Below are positions 47,154 through 55,193 of a stretch of 64,000 bases of DNA, piece after piece. Position numbers and translations under genes: made by a program. This DNA comes from an uncultured Mucilaginibacter sp. Its GTDB lineage: Bacteria > Bacteroidota > Bacteroidia > Sphingobacteriales > Sphingobacteriaceae. The DNA is taken from positions 92,624 to 156,623 of the forward strand of contig NZ_CAMLHX010000002.1 in assembly GCF_946479965.1 (NCBI RefSeq), given 5' to 3'. Position 1 is the first letter of the stretch; each line of letters opens with the position of its first letter. Below the pieces are notes generated by a model that saw only the letters and a program-made list of their open reading frames with translations, did not search any database and was not told the DNA's origin.

Positions 47154-47186
47154 ATGTGCAGATATGCGGATGTGCAAATGTGCAGG
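47154..47186. repeat. Short tandem word array at the dprA start
   Basis: Four tandem words of about 8 nt: ATGTGCAG, ATATGCGG, ATGTGCAA and ATGTGCAG. Degenerate words (GTGCAAAA, ATGTGGAG) continue to about 47219. It lies immediately upstream of the dprA start and would otherwise be read as a false N-terminal extension of that protein. Confidence 0.6.
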
Positions 47187-47244
47187 TGCAAAATATGTTA
47201 AGATGTGGAGGTTTGCAAATTTTTTTAGCAAGATTAGGATGAGC

Positions 47245-47347
47245 GGTGATTGGTTAATTAGTGATTAGAGATTGATGCTGAGTGACCGGCGTGCGATGTT
47301 GCAAAGCGACCGGCTAATCTCTATCACCAATCTCTAATCACTACTCA
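47245..47347. repeat. Head-to-head heptamer element between dprA and blaI
   Basis: Left words GTGATTA and GAGATTG, right words CAATCTC and TAATCAC. The 14-bp arms GTGATTAGAGATTG (47261-47274) and CAATCTCTAATCAC (47328-47341) are perfect inverted repeats, with partial words on both outer sides. GACCGGC occurs twice in the loop (47284-47290 and 47308-47314). It ends just before the BlaI operator. Confidence 0.72.
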
Positions 47348-47365
47348 CAAAAAAAACTACAAAAA

Positions 47366-47422
47366 TAGTTTGCAAACTAGAAAAATAGTTTTACCTTTAT
47401 TCAACTACTTAAATAGTTTGCA
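47366..47422 (+). promoter_or_regulatory. BlaI-type operator and promoter
   Basis: TAGTTTGCAAACTA (47366-47379) is a perfect 14-bp palindrome. TTTG at 47369-47372 inside it and TACCTTTA at 47392-47399 are 19 nt apart, matching the -33/-7 layout, so a bound repressor would cover the promoter. A further half-site TAGTTTGCA (47414-47422) touches the start codon. This is the expected arrangement for autoregulated BlaI. Confidence 0.72.
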
Positions 47423-47800
47423 ATGAAGATCAAAGAATTAACCAAAGCCGAAGAACAAATAATGCAGATTTTATGGACCTTAAAAGAAGGGCTTGTAAAA
47501 GACATATTGGAGCAGATGCCCGAACCTAAACCCGCTTATAATACAGTATCAACAGTTGTGAGGGTACTGGAAACCAAGGGGTTTATTGACCATAAGGCCT
47601 ATGGTAACTCGCATGTATACTTTCCATTTATAAGCGAAGCTGCCTACCGTAAGTTTACGTTTGATAAAATGATGACCAACTATTTCAGTAACTCCTATCA
47701 AAGCCTGGTATCGTTTATTGCCAATGAGAAGAAATTGGGCATAAATGAACTGGATGAGTTAACCAATTTAATTGAGGACCTAAAAAAGAAGAAGAAATGA
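47423..47800 (+). CDS. BlaI/MecI/CopY-family repressor
   Basis: A 125-residue winged-helix repressor. Its N-terminal DNA-binding part reads ELTKAEEQIMQILWTLKEGL, then YNTVSTVVRVLETKGFIDHK. The C-terminal dimer region contains NYFSNSYQSLVSFIANEKK. In the classic system the M56 sensor relieves BlaI repression on a signal, by BlaI cleavage. Its own operator with a 14-bp palindrome lies just upstream. The stop overlaps the M56 gene start by ATGA. Confidence 0.95.
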   Translation: MKIKELTKAEEQIMQILWTLKEGLVKDILEQMPEPKPAYNTVSTVVRVLETKGFIDHKAYGNSHVYFPFISEAAYRKFTFDKMMTNYFSNSYQSLVSFIANEKKLGINELDELTNLIEDLKKKKK

Positions 47801-49581
47801 ACTGGCTGTATTACCTGGCAGAAGCTAATTTATACCTGTGCGTATTTTACCTGGCCTACTGCGTTTTCTTAGTTAAAGAAACCCATTATCAACTAAACCG
47901 GGCTTATTTACTGCTTAGTTGTGTTATGGCTTTTGTATTGCCTGTTTTACAGGTTGGAGCGTTAAAGCCGGGGTTGACAGATAATACGCCGGTGGTTTCC
48001 TATCCGGCTACCCAAACTATACAGTATATGGAGCCTTCAAGCATTATAAGCACGCCTGTTGCCACCGTCGCGCCCGTATTTAATATCAATGATTATTTAT
48101 GGCTGGCTTATGTGGCGGGGGCAGTAATTGTGTTGCTACTACTAACGCTTAAATTGTACTCGGTATTTAAGTTAACACGAAATACTAAAGCTAAACTGGG
48201 TAGTTACAAAATGATATATCTGAAAGATACTGATGTAGCTTTCTCCTTTTTCAATTATCTCTTTATAGGCACCCGTGCTGCGGGCGCAAACACCATTATT
48301 ACGCACGAATTGGTGCATATCCGCCAAAAACACTCTGCCGATATTATGTTTTTAGAGTTACTTAAGGTGATATGCTGGTTTAATCCCTGCATTTACTTGT
48401 TGCAGAACAGCTTAAAAACCGTGCACGAATACATTGCCGATGAACAAACTGCCGCTACCGAAGCAGATGCTTTAACCTATTCATCCTTTTTGGTGAACAA
48501 CGCTTATGGCGCAGGTGGTTCTTCTATAACGCATTCCTTCTTCAACTATAACCTGTTAAAAAAGAGAATTATCATGTTAAATCAACAACGCTCAGGTAAA
48601 TTAGCCAGACTAAAATATCTAGTGGCCCTACCCATTTGCGCAGGCTTACTGTGCGCCTCAACATTGGCATTTAGTAAGAGTTACGCGTGGGTAGACCTTA
48701 CACCTACCACGAAAACCGCTTTATTACCGGATACATTAACAACATCAAAAGGCTTTAAATATAAAGAAACCATTTACACAGAAAGCGGGCATAAAAGATG
48801 TAGTGTTACTTTATTTGAATCGGGGAAAGCACCTGTGACTTTCAAATCCGACCCTCTTCCCGCCCGAGACTTTCATTTACTAAAGGAAAAGTATGGATAT
48901 TCATTTCCCGAGGGAACTATGTCATATGCCATAGTGAAAATGAGCGATGTAAAGTGGGTTTCGCCGCCGCCGGGATCAAAAAAAGCTAAGAAAGTTCCTA
49001 CCATTGAAATTAGGGCTAAAAAAACAGACGTAGTTAAATTTCCGCCACGTTATGCAGTAGGCAAAAAAAAGGAGCTAAGTAAACTTTCGCCACCGCCACC
49101 TGAACCGCCGAAACCAAAAGCTGATCAGGTTAAATTTCCGCCAAAAACTAAAATTGACGTAGTGAAATTTCCGCCACCTGAACCGCCGAAACCGAAAGTT
49201 GATCAGGTAAAGTTTCCACCAAAACAAGATGTTGTAAAATTTCCTCCTTTGGCCAATGGCGAATTAAGATCAACATCGAAAGGCTATAAATATGAAGAAA
49301 CCGGGTATCTGATAGATGGAAAGGAGACTAATTTCAGGGTTATAATACACGAAAAAAACGGTGAGGAAAAAGACTTTTTCAGGAATTCTGCTACCAAAGA
49401 GCAAATAGAGTTGCTTAAGGATAAATATGGCTATACATTTCCAAGTATGCAGATCCATGACAAGATGCCGCCACCGCCGCCTATGGCTCCTGCCGCACGG
49501 CCTGCTAAACCTACAAGCAGTTTGTTAAATAAAAATAGTAATGAGGGAGGCGCAACGAATGAATCTTTAAATAATGATTGA
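47797..49581 (+). CDS. BlaR1-like M56 membrane metallopeptidase with VKFPP repeats
   Basis: A 594-residue sensor/protease. Four helices lie in the first 290 residues, with the zinc site HELVH (170-174) and a second site in HEYIADE (210-216), as in M56 peptidases. After the last helix (about 272-290) the extracytoplasmic part holds two copies of a domain of about 65 residues starting TSKG(F/Y)KYxET. They are joined by five VKFPP motifs in a proline-rich stretch. The penicillin-binding sensor domain of classical BlaR1 is absent, so the signal is different. It overlaps blaI by 4 nt and is followed by two polyproline genes. Confidence 0.92.
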   Translation: MNWLYYLAEANLYLCVFYLAYCVFLVKETHYQLNRAYLLLSCVMAFVLPVLQVGALKPGLTDNTPVVSYPATQTIQYMEPSSIISTPVATVAPVFNINDYLWLAYVAGAVIVLLLLTLKLYSVFKLTRNTKAKLGSYKMIYLKDTDVAFSFFNYLFIGTRAAGANTIITHELVHIRQKHSADIMFLELLKVICWFNPCIYLLQNSLKTVHEYIADEQTAATEADALTYSSFLVNNAYGAGGSSITHSFFNYNLLKKRIIMLNQQRSGKLARLKYLVALPICAGLLCASTLAFSKSYAWVDLTPTTKTALLPDTLTTSKGFKYKETIYTESGHKRCSVTLFESGKAPVTFKSDPLPARDFHLLKEKYGYSFPEGTMSYAIVKMSDVKWVSPPPGSKKAKKVPTIEIRAKKTDVVKFPPRYAVGKKKELSKLSPPPPEPPKPKADQVKFPPKTKIDVVKFPPPEPPKPKVDQVKFPPKQDVVKFPPLANGELRSTSKGYKYEETGYLIDGKETNFRVIIHEKNGEEKDFFRNSATKEQIELLKDKYGYTFPSMQIHDKMPPPPPMAPAARPAKPTSSLLNKNSNEGGATNESLNND

Positions 49582-49642
49582 TCAACAAGCCTGATAACGC
49601 AATTATAACTACTGTTTTTAAACCAAATAAAATCTAAATCTT

Positions 49643-50422
49643 ATGACAAAAAAAATTCTATATGCATTAATCGCTTTTGCGACGACAACAGCTAATGCTC
49701 AAAAACTCCCCAACGTTCAAAAAGAAAGCGTTCGTGCACCTGCCAACCTAAAAATTGATGGAAAGGCAACGGAATGGGATAATAAATTTAAAGCGCAAAA
49801 TAGCGCTACGGAGTTATTTTATACTATATCAAACGATGATGAAAACCTGTATTTAACCATACAAACCAAATTGCGGGATATAGCCGGAAAAATAATGCGT
49901 GGAGGGATATCATTAAATATCAATCCAACACTTAGCAAAAAAAGCGATGGGCAAATATCTGTTACCTATCCATCATTGGATCAGCAGGGCATGTCCCGAT
50001 TAACGAATATGATTTTATTAACTGATCAACGTAATTTAGAACATAATCCCGGTGCACAACAGGTAACTGCCGACGATCTGAATAAAGAGCTTGGCAGTAA
50101 AGCAAAGGTTATAGGTCTATCTGGCATTAAAACCATAAATACCGCGGAAATCCCCATTTATAACGAAAATGGCATACTAGTAGCCGCGCGGTTTGATGAA
50201 AACTTTGCTTACACTTATGAGTTAGCCATACCGTTAAAATATCTTTCATTACCTGACAATGGCACAAATCCATTCAGTTACCAGGTCAAGGTAAATGAAC
50301 CAAAAAAGCTTACACCTAAATTTGACGGGAATGGTCCGCCTCCACCACCGCCGCCACCAATGGGCAGAGCAGTAGCTTCAACTACCGATTTTTGGGGTGA
50401 GTATACATTGGCGAAGAAATAA
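49643..50422 (+). CDS. Secreted CBM9-like/DOMON-like protein with polyproline tail
   Basis: A 259-residue exported protein with signal peptide MTKKILYALIAFATTTANAQ. The mature part starts LKIDGKATEWDNKF, then TISNDDENLYLTIQTK, a pattern of CBM9-like beta-sandwich domains that bind carbohydrate or act as lid domains. Near the C-terminus a run of eight prolines (GPPPPPPPPMG) occurs. It lies 62 nt after the M56 gene and ends in a terminator. Function not known; its place suggests the BlaI/M56 regulon. Confidence 0.8.
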   Translation: MTKKILYALIAFATTTANAQKLPNVQKESVRAPANLKIDGKATEWDNKFKAQNSATELFYTISNDDENLYLTIQTKLRDIAGKIMRGGISLNINPTLSKKSDGQISVTYPSLDQQGMSRLTNMILLTDQRNLEHNPGAQQVTADDLNKELGSKAKVIGLSGIKTINTAEIPIYNENGILVAARFDENFAYTYELAIPLKYLSLPDNGTNPFSYQVKVNEPKKLTPKFDGNGPPPPPPPPMGRAVASTTDFWGEYTLAKK

Positions 50423-50439
50423 CATTGTAAAAATTCGCG

Positions 50440-50470
50440 GGTGGTTCAGTCAGTTCTGAACCACCTTTTT
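50440..50470 (+). terminator. Terminator after the polyproline CBM9-like gene
   Basis: GGTGGTTCAG (50440-50449) pairs with CTGAACCACC (50456-50465), loop TCAGTT, followed by five T. Confidence 0.88.
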
Positions 50471-50551
50471 GTTAGGTGGAAAACTTGGTTGCAACAAAAC
50501 CAGCAAAAAGTTGTTATAGTTGCATTGCTTAAACAAAAAAACACAACAGCC

Positions 50552-50866
50552 ATGCAATCATCCAACAAAAAGAAAGCGAAGAAATTATTAAGATATATAG
50601 CAGCCGGGGTACTGTCCTTTGGGTTGGTACATGTTACAGATATTGTAAAAGCGCAGGGCCCGCCGCCCCCACCACCGCCACCCGGCGAAGTGCTTAAAAA
50701 AGCGGGAGCTGGTTTAAAGAAAATAAATCCGTTTAAGAAAGGCCGGAAACCTGTACGCAGACGTACACGTTCAGGTTTGCCTGCCCCGGGAACGCCACCG
50801 CCGCCACCAGGTAGCCCGTTAAATTTAAAAAGACCGCCGGCACCACCAAAGCCACCCGGATTGTAG
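50552..50866 (+). CDS. Small exported proline/lysine-rich protein
   Basis: A 104-residue protein. The N-terminal basic-hydrophobic region (KKLLRYIAAGVLSFGLVHVT) resembles a signal peptide, then AQG and eight prolines. Basic stretches KKINPFKKGRKPVRRRTRSG alternate with PPPPPG and a final PPAPPKPPGL. It has no cysteine and probably no fold. ATG 50552 is chosen since upstream codons (from 50441) overlap a terminator hairpin. It may interact with cell wall or another envelope protein. Shared polyproline runs link it to the two preceding genes. Confidence 0.7.
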   Translation: MQSSNKKKAKKLLRYIAAGVLSFGLVHVTDIVKAQGPPPPPPPPGEVLKKAGAGLKKINPFKKGRKPVRRRTRSGLPAPGTPPPPPGSPLNLKRPPAPPKPPGL

Positions 50867-50870
50867 ATAT

Positions 50871-51569
50871 TTAATTTCCTGTGTCCATATCAAGTTCGCC
50901 ATGTTTGTTTATATAACAAACTATAAAAATGTGGCTTGATATGGGCGCATTGTTATAGGTAGCCGGCATAAACGTTTTATCTTCGGGATAGAGGCTTTCG
51001 GGATCAACTGAAAAAAAGTTGTTATAGTCGGGCGTTATTGTGTGCATTTTAAATTCGGCAAGTCTTCCCATTGAGGTTATGAAAAGTTCTATCACTATTC
51101 TTACATCGCCAGGATCATACCCTTGCAGACCGGCCTGTGATTTAAAAAACCGTAAGTAAGGTACATATCCAAAGTAGCGCCCGCCCTTTTTTAACGGCTT
51201 TGTGATGGTTATGGAATCAGTGTTCTTGGTATCTATTTCATATTTAAAATTTGAGCTTTCATCCTCGGGCGCTTCAAATACCAGCTTACCGGTATCATAG
51301 TTAAATACCTGCGCAAGCCTTTGTTTTTTATCAAAAAAGCGCCACATACCTACCCGTTTGTCGTCGGCATATTTACCCTGGGCCAAAACTATTTTTTTGT
51401 TGTACGTTGCCTGGTACAGGCCCTGCTTTATCTGCTTGTCGGCAGCTATAATAGTGCTGTATTTTTCCGCTACCAGTGCCGTGATCTTGTTTTTGCGGAT
51501 CACCTCTGTTTGCGCCAGGCAAACCTGCACACCGCAAAACATCATTGTTAAAATAAAAAACTTGCTCAC
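50871..51569 (-). CDS. Secreted MORN-like (YwqK-type) repeat protein
   Basis: A 232-residue exported protein with signal peptide ending CLAQ (about residue 20). The mature region has two to three MORN_2/YwqK-type strands: KQGLYQATYNKKIVLAQGKY, VGMWRFFDKKQRLAQVFNYD, then TGKLVFEA. The C-terminal part, RIVIELFITSMGRLAEFKMH, resembles a TonB-C-like fold. Function unknown. It converges with the polyproline gene (4 nt apart) and is divergent from a thioesterase gene. Confidence 0.8.
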   Translation of the reverse strand: MSKFFILTMMFCGVQVCLAQTEVIRKNKITALVAEKYSTIIAADKQIKQGLYQATYNKKIVLAQGKYADDKRVGMWRFFDKKQRLAQVFNYDTGKLVFEAPEDESSNFKYEIDTKNTDSITITKPLKKGGRYFGYVPYLRFFKSQAGLQGYDPGDVRIVIELFITSMGRLAEFKMHTITPDYNNFFSVDPESLYPEDKTFMPATYNNAPISSHIFIVCYINKHGELDMDTGN

Positions 51570-51641
51570 TTCACTAATTTTTCACAATATTATAAATTAT
51601 TATACAACACCACGAACACAACCCCGCAACTAAAATCTATC

Positions 51642-52208
51642 ATGGCTGCCTTAAACGACGACCTGCCCTATAAATCAGTTAGTTTCTCTGAAACCGTAAT
51701 TACCGAATTGATGATCCCCTCCTATTCTAACTTCGGCGGTAAGATCCATGGGGGCATTCTACTTTCGTTGATGGACAAGGTGGCTTATGTATGCGCGGCA
51801 AAGCATGCGGGCAATTATTGTGTAACTGCATCAATCGATACAGTAGATTTCTTACAACCTGTTGAAGTAGGCGAATTGGTCTCATTAATGGCATCGGTAA
51901 ATTATGTGGGCAAAACATCATTGGTAATTGGTATACGGGTAATATCCGAAAACATAAAAACCAATACTGTACAGCACACCAACACCAGTTACTTTACTAT
52001 GGTGGCCAAAGACGATGATAATAAGCCCGTTATGATACCGGGTCTTATCCTTGAAAACCGTGATCAGGTGCGCCGGTTTATTGAGGCTAAGCGTCGCCGG
52101 GAAATAAAACAGAGCTACAAACAGGAAGTAAACAGCATTACCGTACCTGATGAATACGACCTTTGCCAGGAAATGCTGGCGGGAGAAAGGTGCGAGATAG
52201 CGCCATAA
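51642..52208 (+). CDS. Acyl-CoA thioesterase, hotdog fold
   Basis: A 188-residue cytoplasmic hotdog-fold thioesterase of the YciA/BFIT type. The first conserved segment is NFGGKIHGGILLSLMDKVAY, including the catalytic Asp/Asn region. VDFLQPVEVGELVSL follows. A basic C-terminal helix (KRRREIKQSY) is appended. It hydrolyses acyl-CoA; chain preference is not readable. It stands alone 115 nt upstream of a desaturase gene, so a lipid role is likely. Confidence 0.93.
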   Translation: MAALNDDLPYKSVSFSETVITELMIPSYSNFGGKIHGGILLSLMDKVAYVCAAKHAGNYCVTASIDTVDFLQPVEVGELVSLMASVNYVGKTSLVIGIRVISENIKTNTVQHTNTSYFTMVAKDDDNKPVMIPGLILENRDQVRRFIEAKRRREIKQSYKQEVNSITVPDEYDLCQEMLAGERCEIAP

Positions 52209-52323
52209 TTCACCTCTAAAACTTTTTTCGCTAAAATAAAAAAGCTTTCAAGATAATTAATTTGCATATATTACACTCCGATTACAAACCCTAATAATGT
52301 AAATTAATTTTTAGACGATCTGA

Positions 52324-53412
52324 ATGGCATTTTTAAACAATGTACTGGAACCACCTGCGTACGGATGGAGTGATGAGAGTGGTAACCTGGCAAAGCCAAC
52401 CCCAAAACAAATTTTTACTGAGTTTTTCTCCAGACTAAATATTTTCAAGGATAAAAAAAACTGGCTTTCCTTTTTAAGCTGGATGATGATTGTGGTGCTT
52501 GCACCCTTCCTTTTTGTCTTCATTTTTAAATACTTCACTTTCAAACTGCTGCTGGCTGCCTTTTTTTACAGCATGATTGTAATGGGCACGCACGGTACTA
52601 TTTGGCACCATAGGTATTGCACACACGGAGCATATCAGTTCACCAATAAGTTTTGGCGTTTTTTCACCCAAAATCTTACCCTTAAAATAATTCCTGAGGA
52701 GATCTATGCTGTATCGCACCATGTGCATCACGCTTTGTCTGATCAACCCGGCGACCCGTATAATGCAGGCGGCGGCTTTTTGTATTGTTTTTTGGCAGAT
52801 GTAAATCATCAGCCTATAAACCGCAACATGAGCGAAGCCGATTATGCTAAGTGTGTAAACTTGATGAAACACACCGGCGTAAATGTTAATACCTACGCCC
52901 AATATCAAAAATGGGGTACGCTAGCTAACCCAACCCGCACTTTAATTAGTGTTGCTTTAAGCTGGGGTTTCTGGTTTACTGCGTTTTACCTTATGGGCGG
53001 TATAGGTTTAGCTTGTGCGCTTTTTGGCGCTGCGGGCTTTTGGGCCGTGGGTGTACGTACCTTTAATTATGAAGGACACGGTAAGGGCGAAGATAAACGT
53101 AGAGATGGCGTAGATTATAATCGTGCCGACATGTCTATTAATCAACTGTGGCCGGGTATTGTTGCCGGCGAATGGCATAACAACCACCATTTGTTCCCGA
53201 AAAGTGCCCGCTCTGGCTTTAAGCCATACCAGGTAGATAGCGCATGGTATTACATAAAGTTTATGAGCATAATAGGCGCTGTAAAATCATACAACGATTC
53301 AAAAAAGCAATTCTATAAACAATATTGTGATGCTCCTGCTATTGCATGCACCGATGAAGTTAAGAAAGAAGTGAAGGAAGAGCTGCAAGAGGAAGTTGCA
53401 ATGCCGGTTTAA
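52324..53412 (+). CDS. Fatty acid desaturase (acyl-CoA delta-9 type)
   Basis: A 362-residue membrane di-iron desaturase. The three histidine boxes are present: WHHRYCTHG (HX4H), VSHHVHHAL (HXXHH) and EWHNNHHLF (HXXHH), in the usual order with helices between (about 58-95 and 215-245). The family introduces a cis double bond into fatty acyl chains, tuning membrane fluidity. The C-terminus is acidic (EVKKEVKEELQEEV). A good terminator follows. Confidence 0.94.
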   Translation: MAFLNNVLEPPAYGWSDESGNLAKPTPKQIFTEFFSRLNIFKDKKNWLSFLSWMMIVVLAPFLFVFIFKYFTFKLLLAAFFYSMIVMGTHGTIWHHRYCTHGAYQFTNKFWRFFTQNLTLKIIPEEIYAVSHHVHHALSDQPGDPYNAGGGFLYCFLADVNHQPINRNMSEADYAKCVNLMKHTGVNVNTYAQYQKWGTLANPTRTLISVALSWGFWFTAFYLMGGIGLACALFGAAGFWAVGVRTFNYEGHGKGEDKRRDGVDYNRADMSINQLWPGIVAGEWHNNHHLFPKSARSGFKPYQVDSAWYYIKFMSIIGAVKSYNDSKKQFYKQYCDAPAIACTDEVKKEVKEELQEEVAMPV

Positions 53413-53439
53413 CAGCTGCAAAAATATATCAAGATCAAC

Positions 53440-53471
53440 AAAGGAGACACGGGAAACTGTGTCTCCTTTTT
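53440..53471 (+). terminator. Terminator of the desaturase gene
   Basis: AAAGGAGACAC (53440-53450) pairs with GTGTCTCCTTT (53459-53469). The T-run ends at 53471. Confidence 0.85.
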
Positions 53472-53549
53472 AATTGATTAGTAGCCTGTTTATTAATGGA
53501 ATATTTACCTTTAGTAAACCGATTATCCCTCAATAAAACTAAAATCATC

Positions 53550-55094
53550 ATGATCAGGAAAGTATTTTATTTTTCCGCGCTTGTAATTTGTATCAATTAC
53601 AGCGCGAACGCACAAGGCATTGGCATATTTGAAGGCCAGGGTGATGTAGGCGATGTAAAACCTAAAGGCATGGCTACTTATAACGCTCAAACCCAGCAGT
53701 ACACGCTAACTTCTTCGGGTGCAAACGTATGGGCCACAACAGATGCTTTTCATTTTTTATGGCGTAAAATTAAAGGCGACTTTATTTTAACTGCCAATGT
53801 GCGTTTTCTGCCAAGCAAAGGTGCCAGCGAATACCGTAAGGTTGGTGTAATGGTGCGTTCCAACTTAAATGCAGGATCAAAACACGTTGACGTTACTACG
53901 CATGGCGGCAAGTTGGTTGCTATGCAATATCGTTTAAAAGAGAACGACAGCACCCGGCAGGTGATATCAAAAGTAGAAAACGCAGATGTTATTCAACTGG
54001 AGCGCCGCGGTAATAAATATAGAATGTGGGTAGCAAAGCAGGGCGATCCGTTTACCCTCGATTCGCTCACCACTGAGGCTATTGAAGAAGATGCTTATGT
54101 AGGTATATTTTTATGCGCGCACAATGCTAAAGCGGTAGAAAAAGCAGTGTTCAGCAATGTAAGAATTACCGTACCTAACAAACTCGATTTTAAACCCTAT
54201 ACCGATTACATTGGCAGTAACGTTGAAATACTGGATCTGGCTACAAAAAACAGGCGAGTTATTTATCAATACAACAAATCTATACAAGCACCAAACTGGA
54301 CGAGGGACGGAAAGAAACTATTATACAACCAGGATGACCTGTTGTATACATACGACCTTGCTACCAATAAGCCCACCCTATTAAACACCGGCGAAGTTAA
54401 ACGTAACAACAACGACCACGTAATATCATTCGACGGCAAAAGGTTGGCTATAAGCAGCTTTGGGGTACGTGGAGGGCCTGATAATGGCCGATCTATAGGT
54501 TATGTTGTACCCATTACCGGCGGCGAGCCTAAACGTATAACAACGGTTGCTCCGTCTTATATCCATAGCTGGTCGCCGGACGATAAGGCCATTGTATTTA
54601 TGAGTACCCGCAACGGAAACTCTGATATTTACAGCGTCTCTCCGGACGGAGGTACTGAAACCCGATTAACAACTGATCCGGCGTATGATGATGGCTGCGA
54701 GTATACCCCCGATGGTAAGTATATTTATTTCAACTCTGTACGTACCGGCCACATGCAGATATGGCGCATGAAACCTGATGGCAGCGAGCAAACCCAGGTT
54801 ACGCACAGCGAGTTTAATGACTGGTTTCCGCACATATCGCCCGACGGAAAATTCATCGTTTATATCTCCTTCCTGCTAAATGAAGTGGGTCCGCAGGATC
54901 ACCCTTTTTACAGGCATGTTTATTTACAGCGCATGCCTATAAACGGTGGCAAGTCAGAGGTTATAGCCTATTTATACGGCGGCCAGGGCACCATCAATAC
55001 ACCTTCATTTTCGCCCGACGGCAAGCAAGTAGCGTTTGTTAGTAATACTGATCTTTTGTTTCCAATATTTCCTATTGAGTATCAAAAAAAATAG
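53550..55094 (+). CDS. Secreted TolB-like propeller protein with N-terminal jelly-roll domain
   Basis: A 514-residue exported protein. Signal peptide (about 1-22, ends YSANAQ) chosen from ATG 53550. The N-terminal domain (about 25-200) is a concanavalin/DUF1349-like sandwich (FLWRKIKGDFILTANVRF, GVMVRSNL). The C-terminal half is a beta-propeller of PD40/TolB blades, each with SPDGK/TPDGK: HSWSPDDKAIVFMSTRNG, CEYTPDGKYIYFNSVRTG, HISPDGKFIVYIS and SFSPDGKQVAF. A carbohydrate- or peptide-related surface role is likely, not proven. Just downstream is a hairpin before the sugar oxidoreductase operon. Confidence 0.88.
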   Translation: MIRKVFYFSALVICINYSANAQGIGIFEGQGDVGDVKPKGMATYNAQTQQYTLTSSGANVWATTDAFHFLWRKIKGDFILTANVRFLPSKGASEYRKVGVMVRSNLNAGSKHVDVTTHGGKLVAMQYRLKENDSTRQVISKVENADVIQLERRGNKYRMWVAKQGDPFTLDSLTTEAIEEDAYVGIFLCAHNAKAVEKAVFSNVRITVPNKLDFKPYTDYIGSNVEILDLATKNRRVIYQYNKSIQAPNWTRDGKKLLYNQDDLLYTYDLATNKPTLLNTGEVKRNNNDHVISFDGKRLAISSFGVRGGPDNGRSIGYVVPITGGEPKRITTVAPSYIHSWSPDDKAIVFMSTRNGNSDIYSVSPDGGTETRLTTDPAYDDGCEYTPDGKYIYFNSVRTGHMQIWRMKPDGSEQTQVTHSEFNDWFPHISPDGKFIVYISFLLNEVGPQDHPFYRHVYLQRMPINGGKSEVIAYLYGGQGTINTPSFSPDGKQVAFVSNTDLLFPIFPIEYQKK

Positions 55095-55121
55095 TATAAT
55101 TGTTAATTGCATTTGCTATAA

Positions 55122-55155
55122 AAAGCTGACACTTTAAACATAAAGTGTCAGCTTT
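55122..55155. terminator. Hairpin between the TolB-like gene and the sugar operon
   Basis: Perfect 15-bp arms AAAGCTGACACTTTA (55122-55136) and TAAAGTGTCAGCTTT (55141-55155) with loop AACA. It has a short T-run only, so it may be a partial terminator. Confidence 0.7.
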
Positions 55156-55193
55156 GCATTGTTACCAATTAAACTAAAAATCAGAACTAAAAA

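Noticed and set aside
47147..47191. 15-residue N-terminal extension of DprA
   Set aside because: The codons are a translated 8-nt repeat array; the family begins at 47146.
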